Positions 1-6,645 of a DNA stretch of 8,610 nt are shown piece after piece; within the stretch, counting starts at the first letter, position 1; each line of letters begins with the position of its first letter. The translations under genes and the position numbers were made by a program. Under the pieces are notes generated by a model, which ran no database searches, had not been told where the DNA came from, and was given only the letters and a program-made list of their open reading frames with translations. Source of the DNA: DASWHX01 sp036397995 (lineage in GTDB: Bacteria > Bacteroidota > Bacteroidia > Cytophagales > Cyclobacteriaceae); NCBI GenBank assembly GCA_036397995.1, contig DASWHX010000125.1, positions 1 to 8,610 on the forward strand. The letters are read 5' to 3'.

Positions 1-2481
1 CTGGCAGCTTATGGACTAACACCTTCCGATGTGTTGAATGCGGTAAATAGTGAAAATGTCGAACTTCCTTCCGGTCTTGTGGAAGGTCTGTTTACTGAAT
101 TAACTGTCAGAACTCAGGGAAGACTAAATCATCCACAGGAATATAATGATCTGATATTAAAGCAAGATGAAAATTCCATTGTCAGATTCAGGGACATTGG
201 AAATGCAACCCTGGCTCCTGAAAATGAAAGAACAATTCTGAAACGTGATGGAGTCCCCATGGTAATGGTTGTACTGAATACACAGCCAGGATCAAATGCA
301 TTGGAAATTTCAGAAGAGTTTCATCGCAGGATGGCAATTATTCAAAAAGATATTCCCGAAGATATTAACGCGACTGTTTCACTTGACTCTTCAAAATATA
401 TCATCGCATCTATCAATGAAGTGAAGCAAACCATTTTCATCGCTTTCTCCCTGGTGGTTTTGATTATCTTTCTTTTCCTCAGAGACTGGCGAACTACCCT
501 GATTCCCGTTTTAACAATTCCGATAAGTTTGATTGGCGCGTTTTTCATAATGTATATCGCTGGTTTTTCCATCAACGTACTTACTCTTTTGGGAATAGTT
601 TTAGCCATCGGCCTGGTAGTTGACGATACGATTGTGGTCCTTGAAAATATTTATACCAAGATCGAAGGCGGGGAAGAGCCAAAACAGGCAGCCAGAAAAG
701 GTTCAACTGAAATTTATTTTGCAGTTATCGCGACCACCGTTGCCCTCGCATCCGTATTTTTACCCGTAATTTTTCTTCAGGGTTTAACAGGCCGGCTTTT
801 TAGGGAATTTGGCGTGGTAGTTGCCGGCGCCGTTATCATTTCCTCATTTGTAGCACTTTCCTTAACTCCTATGCTTTCCAGCAAAATACTAAAGAAACGT
901 GAGCGACACAATTTCTTCTATCGCTGGACAGAACCCTTTTTTGATGGAATGAGTAATTGGTATAATAAATCTCTGGAAGCTTTTATGAAATTTCGCTGGG
1001 TGGCTTTTTTGGTTGTACTTGGCTCAGCCTTTGGCATTTATTACGGGTTTAGTTCAATACCAACTGAGTTGGCACCGAAGGAAGATCGAAATAGATTTCA
1101 AATTATTGCTACCGGACCGGAAGGTGCAACCTTCGAATATATGGATCGGTATGTGGATGAATTAAATGCAATGGTGCTAGAGGAAGTTCCTGAAGCGGAC
1201 GGAATAATTTCAGTTACATCTCCGGGATTTGGTTCCGGTGGAGTTAATTCTGCTTTCATGTTTGGAATATTGAAAGATCCGGATCAAAGAGAGAAAACTC
1301 AAAGTGAGATTGTAAGTCATATAACTCCAATGGTGGCTGCAAATACCAGGGCAAGAGCTTTTGTAACTGAACCCGAATCAATTGGAAGCCGCGGACTTTC
1401 GAGTTTTCCTGTGCAATACGTTGTTCAGGCTCCTGCCGTAAATGATTTAAAGGAAGTACTGGATATTTTCTTTGACAAAGCAAGCCAGGATCCGACATTC
1501 ACTTTTGTTAACGTGGACCTAAAATTTAATAAGCCTGAAATTACAATAGAAATTGATCGCGAAAGAGCAAACACCCTGGGAGTTTCCGTGCGAGATGTTG
1601 CCACTAATTTACAATTGGCTTTAAGTGGAAGACGTTTTGGATATTTTATCATGGATGGAAAGCAATACCAGGTAATCGGACAAGTTGATCGGGGAAACCG
1701 TAACGATCCCCATGACTTAACTTCATTATATGTCAGAAACAATGGCAATGAATTAATTCAACTGGATAACCTGGTGAAATTCAAAGAGCAAAGTACTCCG
1801 CCACAACTTTACCGGTATAACCGGTATGCTGCCGCCACTTTTTCAGCCAGCCTGGCCCCCGGAAAAACAATGGGTGACGGAATTGCTGCCATGGACAGGA
1901 TTGCCGGCGAAGTTTTAGGAGATAAATTTTCAACTTCACTTTCCGGATCGTCCCAGGAATTCCAGGAAAGTTCCAACAGCTTGTACTTTGCTTTTGTATT
2001 TGCCCTGATTTTGATTTACCTGGTTTTAGCGGCGCAGTTTGAATCTTTTAAAGATCCATTAATCATCATGTTCACAGTACCTCTTGCCATTGCCGGTGCA
2101 CTGTTAACTCTGAATTATTTTGGCCAGACCCTTAATATTTTTAGTCAGATTGGAATAATCATGCTGATTGGTCTGGTAACGAAGAATGGAATCCTGATTG
2201 TAGAGTTTGCAAATCAAAGAAAGGCTCGCGGCATGAACATCATGGAAGCCATCGTTGGAGCTGCAGAAGCCAGATTCAGACCAATCCTGATGACAAGTCT
2301 TTCAACCATCCTTGGAATTTTGCCAATTGCATTAGCCCTTGGAGCCGGTGCTCAAAGCAGAACCTCCATGGGTATCGGAGTTATTGGCGGCTTGATATTT
2401 TCCACAATCCTCACCCTTTATGTAATCCCCGCTATCTATTCCTACTTTACAGGAAAAGAAAGTCGGGTCGCGAGATTTTAA
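1..2481 (+). CDS. RND-family (AcrB/HAE1-type) efflux pump permease, 5' end missing
   Basis: This is the inner-membrane, proton-driven subunit of a tripartite efflux complex. It takes substrates from the periplasm or outer leaflet and passes them to an outer-membrane channel. The reading frame is open from base 1 (LAAYGLTPSDV, equivalent to roughly residue 185 of AcrB), so the start lies upstream; 826 residues are present and about 200 are missing. Visible parts in order: remainder of the first porter domain; transmembrane helices 2-6 (about bases 420-900); helix 7 near base 1000; the second large periplasmic domain (about 1050-1970); helices 8-12 to the end. The proton-relay residues are intact: the Asp-Asp pair of helix 4 at bases 622-627 (GLVVDDTIVVLEN), the helix-10 Lys at 2182-2184 (GLVTKNGILIVEF) and the helix-11 Arg at 2278-2280 (RFRPILMTS). 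The TolC gene follows after 11 bases, indicating one operon. Family assignment is secure; substrate cannot be read from sequence, and multidrug export is only the family default. Confidence 0.96.
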   Translation: MAAYGLTPSDVLNAVNSENVELPSGLVEGLFTELTVRTQGRLNHPQEYNDLILKQDENSIVRFRDIGNATLAPENERTILKRDGVPMVMVVLNTQPGSNALEISEEFHRRMAIIQKDIPEDINATVSLDSSKYIIASINEVKQTIFIAFSLVVLIIFLFLRDWRTTLIPVLTIPISLIGAFFIMYIAGFSINVLTLLGIVLAIGLVVDDTIVVLENIYTKIEGGEEPKQAARKGSTEIYFAVIATTVALASVFLPVIFLQGLTGRLFREFGVVVAGAVIISSFVALSLTPMLSSKILKKRERHNFFYRWTEPFFDGMSNWYNKSLEAFMKFRWVAFLVVLGSAFGIYYGFSSIPTELAPKEDRNRFQIIATGPEGATFEYMDRYVDELNAMVLEEVPEADGIISVTSPGFGSGGVNSAFMFGILKDPDQREKTQSEIVSHITPMVAANTRARAFVTEPESIGSRGLSSFPVQYVVQAPAVNDLKEVLDIFFDKASQDPTFTFVNVDLKFNKPEITIEIDRERANTLGVSVRDVATNLQLALSGRRFGYFIMDGKQYQVIGQVDRGNRNDPHDLTSLYVRNNGNELIQLDNLVKFKEQSTPPQLYRYNRYAAATFSASLAPGKTMGDGIAAMDRIAGEVLGDKFSTSLSGSSQEFQESSNSLYFAFVFALILIYLVLAAQFESFKDPLIIMFTVPLAIAGALLTLNYFGQTLNIFSQIGIIMLIGLVTKNGILIVEFANQRKARGMNIMEAIVGAAEARFRPILMTSLSTILGILPIALALGAGAQSRTSMGIGVIGGLIFSTILTLYVIPAIYSYFTGKESRVARF

Positions 2482-2492
2482 ATAAAAGAATA

Positions 2493-3806
2493 ATGAAAAC
2501 GAATTGTTTTTTAATTGCCATTCTGGTTACTGCAAATTCTTTTGCTCAGGACCTTACACTGAATGAAGCTATCCAAATTGGACTGGAGAATAATTATTCG
2601 GTCAAAATTGTTCGCAATTCAGCAAGCATGGCGGATAATAATAATACGCTGGGTAATGCAGGTTTTCTTCCCATATTAACAGTTGGCGCCGCTCAGAATT
2701 ACACCACACAAAATGCAGAGCAGCAATTCATCACTGATCCGAACCCCAGGGTAATAGATGCGGCGAAATCAGATGCCTTTTCATCTAATGCGACGTTGTC
2801 CTGGACCATTTTTGACGGGCTCCAGATGTTTGCTGCAAAGTCCAGGCTGGAAGAACTGGAAAGGATAGGATTTCTAAATATTGAAAAAGCTATACAAAAT
2901 ACAATTCGGGATATTTCAGTCGCTTATTATACCATCATTTTGGAACGTGACAGATTGAATATCCTGGATTCGAGTCTCCTTTTATCCCGGGACCGGCTCA
3001 GTATTGCTAAGTCGAAGTATGAAGTTGGTAATGCTTCAAAGCTTGAGTATATGACCGCGCAAGTAGATTACAATGCGGATATTACGGCAAAGCTGAGGCA
3101 GGAGGAAATGGTGTTGCAGGCGAGAATAGAATTGAACCGCCTGCTTAATCGGGATCTGGAGGTGCAATTTGTGGTTAGGGGTCAAATTGATGTTGATACA
3201 ACCCTGGTAATGGAAAATCTTGTTCAGGATGCAATGGCCAAAAATCCAGACCTTCAAATCTTACGGAATAATATTTCAGTATCCTCCCTTTCTTTAAAAG
3301 AAATTAAAGCTGAAAGACTCCCAACAATTTCATTAAATGCCAACTACAATTATAATAAATCCAATTCCCAGGCTGGTTTTCTGGTCTCGAACCAAACCAA
3401 TGGGTATTCCTACGGTGCTTCAGCTTCCTGGAATCTTTTTAACGGTTTCACGGTAAATAAGCGTGCTCAAAATGCCAGAATTCAAATGAGTACCAATGAG
3501 ATGGTATTGCAGGATCTCCAAAACCAACTTAATGCCACCCTTCTTCGAACTTACAGCCACTATACCTTCAATATGAAACTTCTTTCCCTTGAACAGGAGA
3601 ATTACCTGGTGGCCCGGGAAAATTCCTCTATCGCTTTCGAACGATATAGACTGGGTAATTCAAATGCACTTGAATTGAGGGAAGCCCAACTCCAATCTGT
3701 ACAGGCGGCAGGTCGTTTAATTGATGCTTCCTACAATACTAAATTAGCCGAGCTGGACTTACTGATGCTCAGTGGCAATATAATGGAATCAGAAAATCAG
3801 AATTAA
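2493..3806 (+). CDS. TolC-family outer-membrane efflux channel
   Basis: The 437-residue product is the outer-membrane/periplasmic tunnel partner of the RND pump. Residues 1-18 form a Sec signal peptide with likely cleavage after SFA (residues 16-18), leaving mature QDLTLNEAIQIGLENN, the typical N-terminus of the outer membrane efflux protein (OEP) family. Two OEP repeats are visible, about residues 22-215 and 230-430. Each has a long amphipathic helical hairpin; the family-typical R/K-Y-x-x-G-N turn appears as SKYEVGNASKLEYMTAQ in repeat 1 and RYRLGNSNALELREAQLQS in repeat 2. There is a Cys at residue 5, but no lipobox, so this is not an obvious lipoprotein. Length matches the family (about 420-480). 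The ATG lies 11 bases after the pump stop with an A-rich leader and no Shine-Dalgarno sequence, consistent with read-through transcription from the pump gene. The stop codon overlaps the stop of the convergent YihY gene. Confidence 0.95.
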   Translation: MKTNCFLIAILVTANSFAQDLTLNEAIQIGLENNYSVKIVRNSASMADNNNTLGNAGFLPILTVGAAQNYTTQNAEQQFITDPNPRVIDAAKSDAFSSNATLSWTIFDGLQMFAAKSRLEELERIGFLNIEKAIQNTIRDISVAYYTIILERDRLNILDSSLLLSRDRLSIAKSKYEVGNASKLEYMTAQVDYNADITAKLRQEEMVLQARIELNRLLNRDLEVQFVVRGQIDVDTTLVMENLVQDAMAKNPDLQILRNNISVSSLSLKEIKAERLPTISLNANYNYNKSNSQAGFLVSNQTNGYSYGASASWNLFNGFTVNKRAQNARIQMSTNEMVLQDLQNQLNATLLRTYSHYTFNMKLLSLEQENYLVARENSSIAFERYRLGNSNALELREAQLQSVQAAGRLIDASYNTKLAELDLLMLSGNIMESENQN

Positions 3807-5137
3807 AGATCTTTCAATAATTTGTTGAAGTCTGAATTTCGCATTTGTTGTTCAAAACCTTCAAGTATGCTGTGAAGTTCATCCACAACATTTGTCTTCT
3901 TATAAATCGGATCGTTTTCTCCATGCTCGTTCAGTCGTTCAATTACCGCCACCGGAGTTAATGTGTTTACATCTACTGCCGGTAGAAATTTTGAAAAATT
4001 CATCTTAGTCACTACTTCGGAAGCAAGCTTGCATTCCACAAGAATATTTAGAACATGCTGCAGATACCTGTGAGGAATTTTAAGATCATCTAACAAGTCA
4101 GGAAAGGCGGAAGGACCTTTTCCCTGAGCAAAATTTTTCGACAAGTAATTCATAACCAGTAAACTTGCCATTCTTAGATTATGATAACTATAATTGACAT
4201 TCTCCTTTTCGTATTCATATTGCTTAATGTTCTGAATCGCGTATGATAATTCTGCCCCAAATAAAACAATAAGCCAGCTCAGCTGTAGCCACACCAGGAA
4301 CAGCGGAAGTATTGAGAAACTGCCATAAATTGCGTTATACTCGGAAACGTTCACCTGGAATTGTATAACGGCCCACTCTGTAATTAGAAAAGCGGAACCA
4401 GCCATGATCCCGGCGATTATCGCGGACTGTAGCTTCACCTTTGTATTAGGCATTATCACATAAAGCAATGAAAACAGGATCCAAATTACCATGTAGGGAA
4501 GGAGGCGCAATACCGGAAAGATAAGTCCCTTGAACAAACCGATAAGTTGAACGGTTTCCGTTAGTCGTTCGATTTCACTGGAAATAAAAACAGTTAGACT
4601 GTTGGAAATAACCAATAAGACCGGAGCAAAGATCATAATGGCCAAATAATCAGTAAACTTTCTCACCAATGGCCTTTCCTTATTAATATACCAGATGTCG
4701 TTGAACGAGCGTTCAATGTTTTGCAATAGCTCCATTACACTATATATGAGCAACACAACACCAACTCCGGCAATTAAGCCACCGCGGGTTGTACTCAAAA
4801 GATTGTTGGCATAGGCAAGACTCTGTTGCAGAATTTCTTCCTGTCCCTGGAAATAATTAATCAGTTGCCGCTCAAGTTCTTTATCCAACCCAAACCCCTG
4901 GGCAATTCCAAATGCCATCGCCAGGATGGGTACAATGGAAAGTAAACTGAAAAAGGTAAGGGCGGAAGCTCGCATTTTTACCTTGTCATCGGCAAAACCT
5001 TTGTAAGCCAGAAAAATTACTTTGCCGGATTGTGCAAGCAGCCTCTTGTACAGAGGTAATTTTGCGACATCAATTTTCCAGAGATCATGTTCAAGAAAAT
5101 GATTTACATTCCGGAATAATTGTGCGATGCGCGACAT
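3803..5137 (-). CDS. YihY/BrkB-family integral inner-membrane protein with C-terminal cytoplasmic domain
   Basis: The 444-residue protein belongs to the YihY/BrkB family (once misassigned as ribonuclease BN, and for some members as a virulence factor); the molecular function of the family is unsettled. About six membrane segments are visible: residues 58-80, 118-138, 163-187, 208-229, 238-259 and 275-303. Family signatures include the conserved MRASALTFFSLLSIVPILA start of the core, an N-I-E-x-x-F-N-D-I-W motif after the second helix (140-149), and YGSFSILPLFLVWLQLSW leading to GAELSYA (271-300). The last ~140 residues are hydrophilic; residues 320-375 (ASLLVMNYLSK to LVECKLASEVV) have the helix spacing of a winged-helix fold, and the end is acidic and helical. 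Such extensions occur in other family members, but the fold is my inference. ATG at 5137 starts at a short A/T-rich leader. It faces away from the gene at 5256 and converges on the TolC gene with a 4-base overlap. Confidence 0.92.
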   Translation of the reverse strand: MSRIAQLFRNVNHFLEHDLWKIDVAKLPLYKRLLAQSGKVIFLAYKGFADDKVKMRASALTFFSLLSIVPILAMAFGIAQGFGLDKELERQLINYFQGQEEILQQSLAYANNLLSTTRGGLIAGVGVVLLIYSVMELLQNIERSFNDIWYINKERPLVRKFTDYLAIMIFAPVLLVISNSLTVFISSEIERLTETVQLIGLFKGLIFPVLRLLPYMVIWILFSLLYVIMPNTKVKLQSAIIAGIMAGSAFLITEWAVIQFQVNVSEYNAIYGSFSILPLFLVWLQLSWLIVLFGAELSYAIQNIKQYEYEKENVNYSYHNLRMASLLVMNYLSKNFAQGKGPSAFPDLLDDLKIPHRYLQHVLNILVECKLASEVVTKMNFSKFLPAVDVNTLTPVAVIERLNEHGENDPIYKKTNVVDELHSILEGFEQQMRNSDFNKLLKDL

Positions 5138-5160
5138 ATGCTTTATTTATTCCAAAATAA

Positions 5161-5173
5161 CGCAATTATTGCG
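5161..5173. promoter_or_regulatory. Perfect 13-base inverted repeat in divergent intergenic region (possible operator)
   Basis: CGCAATTATTGCG has two perfect 6-base arms around a central T. It sits 23 bases before the YihY start codon and 82 bases before the start of the small secreted protein gene, in the only divergent intergenic space of the window (118 bases). The size and symmetry suit a dimeric regulator, but no factor can be named. No good TAnnTTTG promoter element was found on either strand here; the closest on the minus strand is TATTTTGG at about 5152-5159, one mismatch from TAnnTTTG and without a well-spaced upstream partner. Confidence 0.35.
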
Positions 5174-5255
5174 AAATCCTAATGGAGTAATGGGCAACAA
5201 ATGCAATAAATCCAGTCAATGAAAGTTATTTTATTAGAATCAATTCCAGCTAAAA

Positions 5256-5672
5256 ATGAATCGCATAATTGCCATCAGTTTCTTATTATTCATGGGAACC
5301 GGAGTACAAGCCCAGGTAAATTCGAGAGATAATACGGCCAAAGGGAGTGAATCCTGGAGAATGCCGCTTATATCTGGCGGTTATCCAGTGAAAAAATTTC
5401 CTGAAGCAAAAATCTCCGGTGAAAAACCCCGCAGTCGTGATATCGGAGGAATGAAGAATCTTTCCTTAAAGGAATATAACAAAATCATGGACCGCAAAAT
5501 TGATGAGTATTATCAAAGAATGCAGGCCGAGGCAAAAGAAGATCGCAGACTGGAGAGATTAATGAAAAAGCCTCAATATTCAGATCCATCCTACTTCGGA
5601 CACAAAAGAAAACCGTATAAAAGAAAATTAAGTCGAAGGAAGTTTTGTAAGGAATGTGGTATCGTACACTGA
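5256..5672 (+). CDS. Small secreted basic protein, function unknown
   Basis: I do not recognise this 138-residue protein. Residues 1-19 are a clear Sec signal peptide (short basic N-terminus, hydrophobic IIAISFLLFMG, cleavage after V-Q-A at 17-19, mature N-terminus Gln), so the product should be periplasmic or exported. It has no lipobox Cys. Residues 30-66 are rich in Gly, Pro and Lys and probably unstructured. Residues 68-106 are strongly charged and helical (EYNKIMDRKIDEYYQRMQ, then KEDRRLERLMKK), possibly a short coiled coil. The tail is very basic (KRKPYKRKLSRRK) and ends with a Cys-Lys-Glu-Cys pair at 131-134 and a final His. The CxxC is followed by Gly, so it is not a haem-binding CxxCH site; it could form a disulfide or bind metal. 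The ATG at 5256 is chosen because it gives the complete signal peptide. No Shine-Dalgarno sequence is present. It lies 48 bases before deoC and could share its transcript. Confidence 0.8.
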   Translation: MNRIIAISFLLFMGTGVQAQVNSRDNTAKGSESWRMPLISGGYPVKKFPEAKISGEKPRSRDIGGMKNLSLKEYNKIMDRKIDEYYQRMQAEAKEDRRLERLMKKPQYSDPSYFGHKRKPYKRKLSRRKFCKECGIVH

Positions 5673-5689
5673 GAATAGCAAATCATTAT

Positions 5690-5712
5690 CTTTTCCGTAT
5701 TTTTAGGAAAAG
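5690..5712 (+). promoter_or_regulatory. Hairpin covering the ribosome-binding region of deoC
   Basis: CTTTTCC (5690-5696) and GGAAAAG (5706-5712) are perfect 7-base inverted arms around a 9-base loop, GTATTTTTA. The right arm holds the only purine-rich Shine-Dalgarno-like sequence in front of deoC (AGGAAAAG, 8 bases before the ATG at 5721). Folding would hide it, so this may tune translation of deoC. It is not a convincing terminator: no T-run follows on the plus strand and the stem is A/U-rich. The hairpin is seen in the sequence; the regulatory role is inferred. Confidence 0.35.
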
Positions 5713-5720
5713 TGTGATAC

Positions 5721-6386
5721 ATGGAACCAAATCGCTTAATAGAACATACCAATTTAAAGCCGAATTTAACCGATAAGCAAATTGATCAACTGGTAAGGGA
5801 AGCAGCGGAAAATAAATTTCTTGGAGTTTGCGTGCCGCCATTCTGGGTGAAGCGGGCAGCTCGCGAAATTGCAGGGAAAAACATTTTACTGATAACGGTA
5901 ATTGGTTTTCCTTTAGGTTATCAAATGACGGAATCGAAAATCACCGAAATAGAAATCGCAATCAAAGACGGGGCCGATGAGTTGGACGTGGTAATGAATA
6001 TCTCGGCATTCAAAACCGGCATGCCCTGGACCAAAGTGGAATTAGCAAAGTGTTCAAAACTAATTCATGAGGCAGGGAAGATAATGAAAGTGATTATTGA
6101 AACTGCCTATCTCTCCGACCAGGAAATCATCAAGGCTTGCGGAATTGGCAGTGATTCCGGCGCCGACTTTTTGAAAACTTCAACAGGTTTTGCAATGGAA
6201 GGAGCAAAACCGGATCATATCAAATTAATGAGATCAGTTTTACCCGCAAATGTTGGCATAAAAGCTTCGGGAGGTATTTCTACTTGGTCTAAAGCAAAAG
6301 AAATGATTGATTCGGGAGCTGACCGGATCGGTGCCAGTGCGGGAATTAAGATCATGAGGGAGTTTAAAGCGAATGAAACATCTTGA
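5721..6386 (+). CDS. deoC: Deoxyribose-phosphate aldolase (DERA, EC 4.1.2.4)
   Basis: The enzyme reversibly cleaves 2-deoxy-D-ribose 5-phosphate to glyceraldehyde 3-phosphate and acetaldehyde in the cytoplasm, the last step of deoxynucleoside catabolism. The 221-residue length suits the short bacterial class of this TIM-barrel aldolase. Active-site residues are recognisable by alignment to the E. coli enzyme: Schiff-base Lys152 in DFLKTSTGF (E. coli Lys167), Lys181 in GIKASGGIST (Lys201), Asp89 in DELDVVMN (Asp102), Thr155 (Thr170) and Cys37 in GVCVPP (Cys47). The phosphate-binding loops ASGGIS and RIGASAG are present. The first-strand motif reads LIEHTNLKP, so the usual Asp (E. coli Asp16) is Glu8 here. 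The ATG at 5721 starts directly at the family N-terminus and follows an AGGAAAAG sequence that lies in a hairpin. The acylphosphatase gene begins inside its last 14 bases. No other nucleoside-catabolism gene is adjacent. Confidence 0.96.
   Translation: MEPNRLIEHTNLKPNLTDKQIDQLVREAAENKFLGVCVPPFWVKRAAREIAGKNILLITVIGFPLGYQMTESKITEIEIAIKDGADELDVVMNISAFKTGMPWTKVELAKCSKLIHEAGKIMKVIIETAYLSDQEIIKACGIGSDSGADFLKTSTGFAMEGAKPDHIKLMRSVLPANVGIKASGGISTWSKAKEMIDSGADRIGASAGIKIMREFKANETS
6356..6362 (+). promoter_or_regulatory. Ribosome-binding site of acyP inside deoC
   Basis: GAGGGAG ends 10 bases before the acyP ATG at 6373 and lies within the deoC coding sequence. It stands out because most other starts in the window have A-rich leaders without a Shine-Dalgarno sequence. 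It supports the ATG at 6373 as the true start and translational coupling to deoC. Confidence 0.45.
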
Positions 6387-6645
6387 AATTATTGCCAGGG
6401 GCAGAGTTCAGGGAGTATTCTTCAGGGCATCTGCTAAAGATAAAGCGAATCAATTGGGGATCAGTGGTTATGTCAGGAATCAACGTGACGGTTCAGTCCT
6501 GATACGTGCCGAAGCTGATGCTGGAGTGCTTGAAGAATTTCTAAAATGGTGCAGGCATGGCTCTCCAAATGCCATAGTTTCTGAACTTGAAACCCGGGAA
6601 TTACCACTTGCAAACTATAGTGATTTTATAATAAAAAGATTCTAA
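6373..6645 (+). CDS. acyP: Acylphosphatase (EC 3.6.1.7)
   Basis: This small cytoplasmic enzyme hydrolyses the carboxyl-phosphate bond of acyl phosphates such as acetyl phosphate or 1,3-bisphosphoglycerate; its physiological role in bacteria is poorly defined. The 90 residues match the usual family length. Both signatures are visible: the phosphate-binding loop GRVQGVFFRAS (residues 10-20) with catalytic Arg18, and GYVRNQRDGSV (32-42) with catalytic Asn36. The C-terminal half fits the ferredoxin-like fold, with the SPNA-x-V segment in the position of the usual G-P/S-x-A-x-V turn. The ATG overlaps the deoC end by 14 bases in another frame and has a GAGGGAG sequence 10 bases upstream, so translation is probably coupled to deoC. 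Its TAA overlaps the TAG of the convergent gene by 4 bases. Confidence 0.95.
   Translation: MKHLEIIARGRVQGVFFRASAKDKANQLGISGYVRNQRDGSVLIRAEADAGVLEEFLKWCRHGSPNAIVSELETRELPLANYSDFIIKRF

Noticed and set aside
31..33. GTG as the start of the RND pump gene
   Set aside because: The frame is open through base 1 and the ten codons before it (LAAYGLTPSD) match the conserved pump sequence, so the gene starts outside the window.
131..138. CxxC of the small secreted protein (residue numbers) as a haem-binding motif
   Set aside because: The residue after the second Cys is Gly, not His, so it does not fit the cytochrome c motif.
342..608. Minus-strand open frame of 88 codons inside the RND gene
   Set aside because: It lies wholly opposite conserved pump sequence and has no recognisable domain or start signals.
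1256..1748. Two overlapping minus-strand open frames inside the RND gene
   Set aside because: They overlap each other and the conserved periplasmic domain of the pump; composition is that of a shadow frame.
3036..3257. Minus-strand open frame inside the TolC gene
   Set aside because: It is antisense to a conserved OEP helical region, with no independent support.
3805..3814. AAAGATCTTT palindrome at the TolC/YihY junction
   Set aside because: It has no loop so it cannot form a hairpin terminator, and it encodes the YihY C-terminus; probably chance.
3825..3864. TTGAAG and CTTCAA arms downstream of the TolC stop as a possible terminator
   Set aside because: The stem is six AT-rich bases with a loop of nearly 30 and no T-run.
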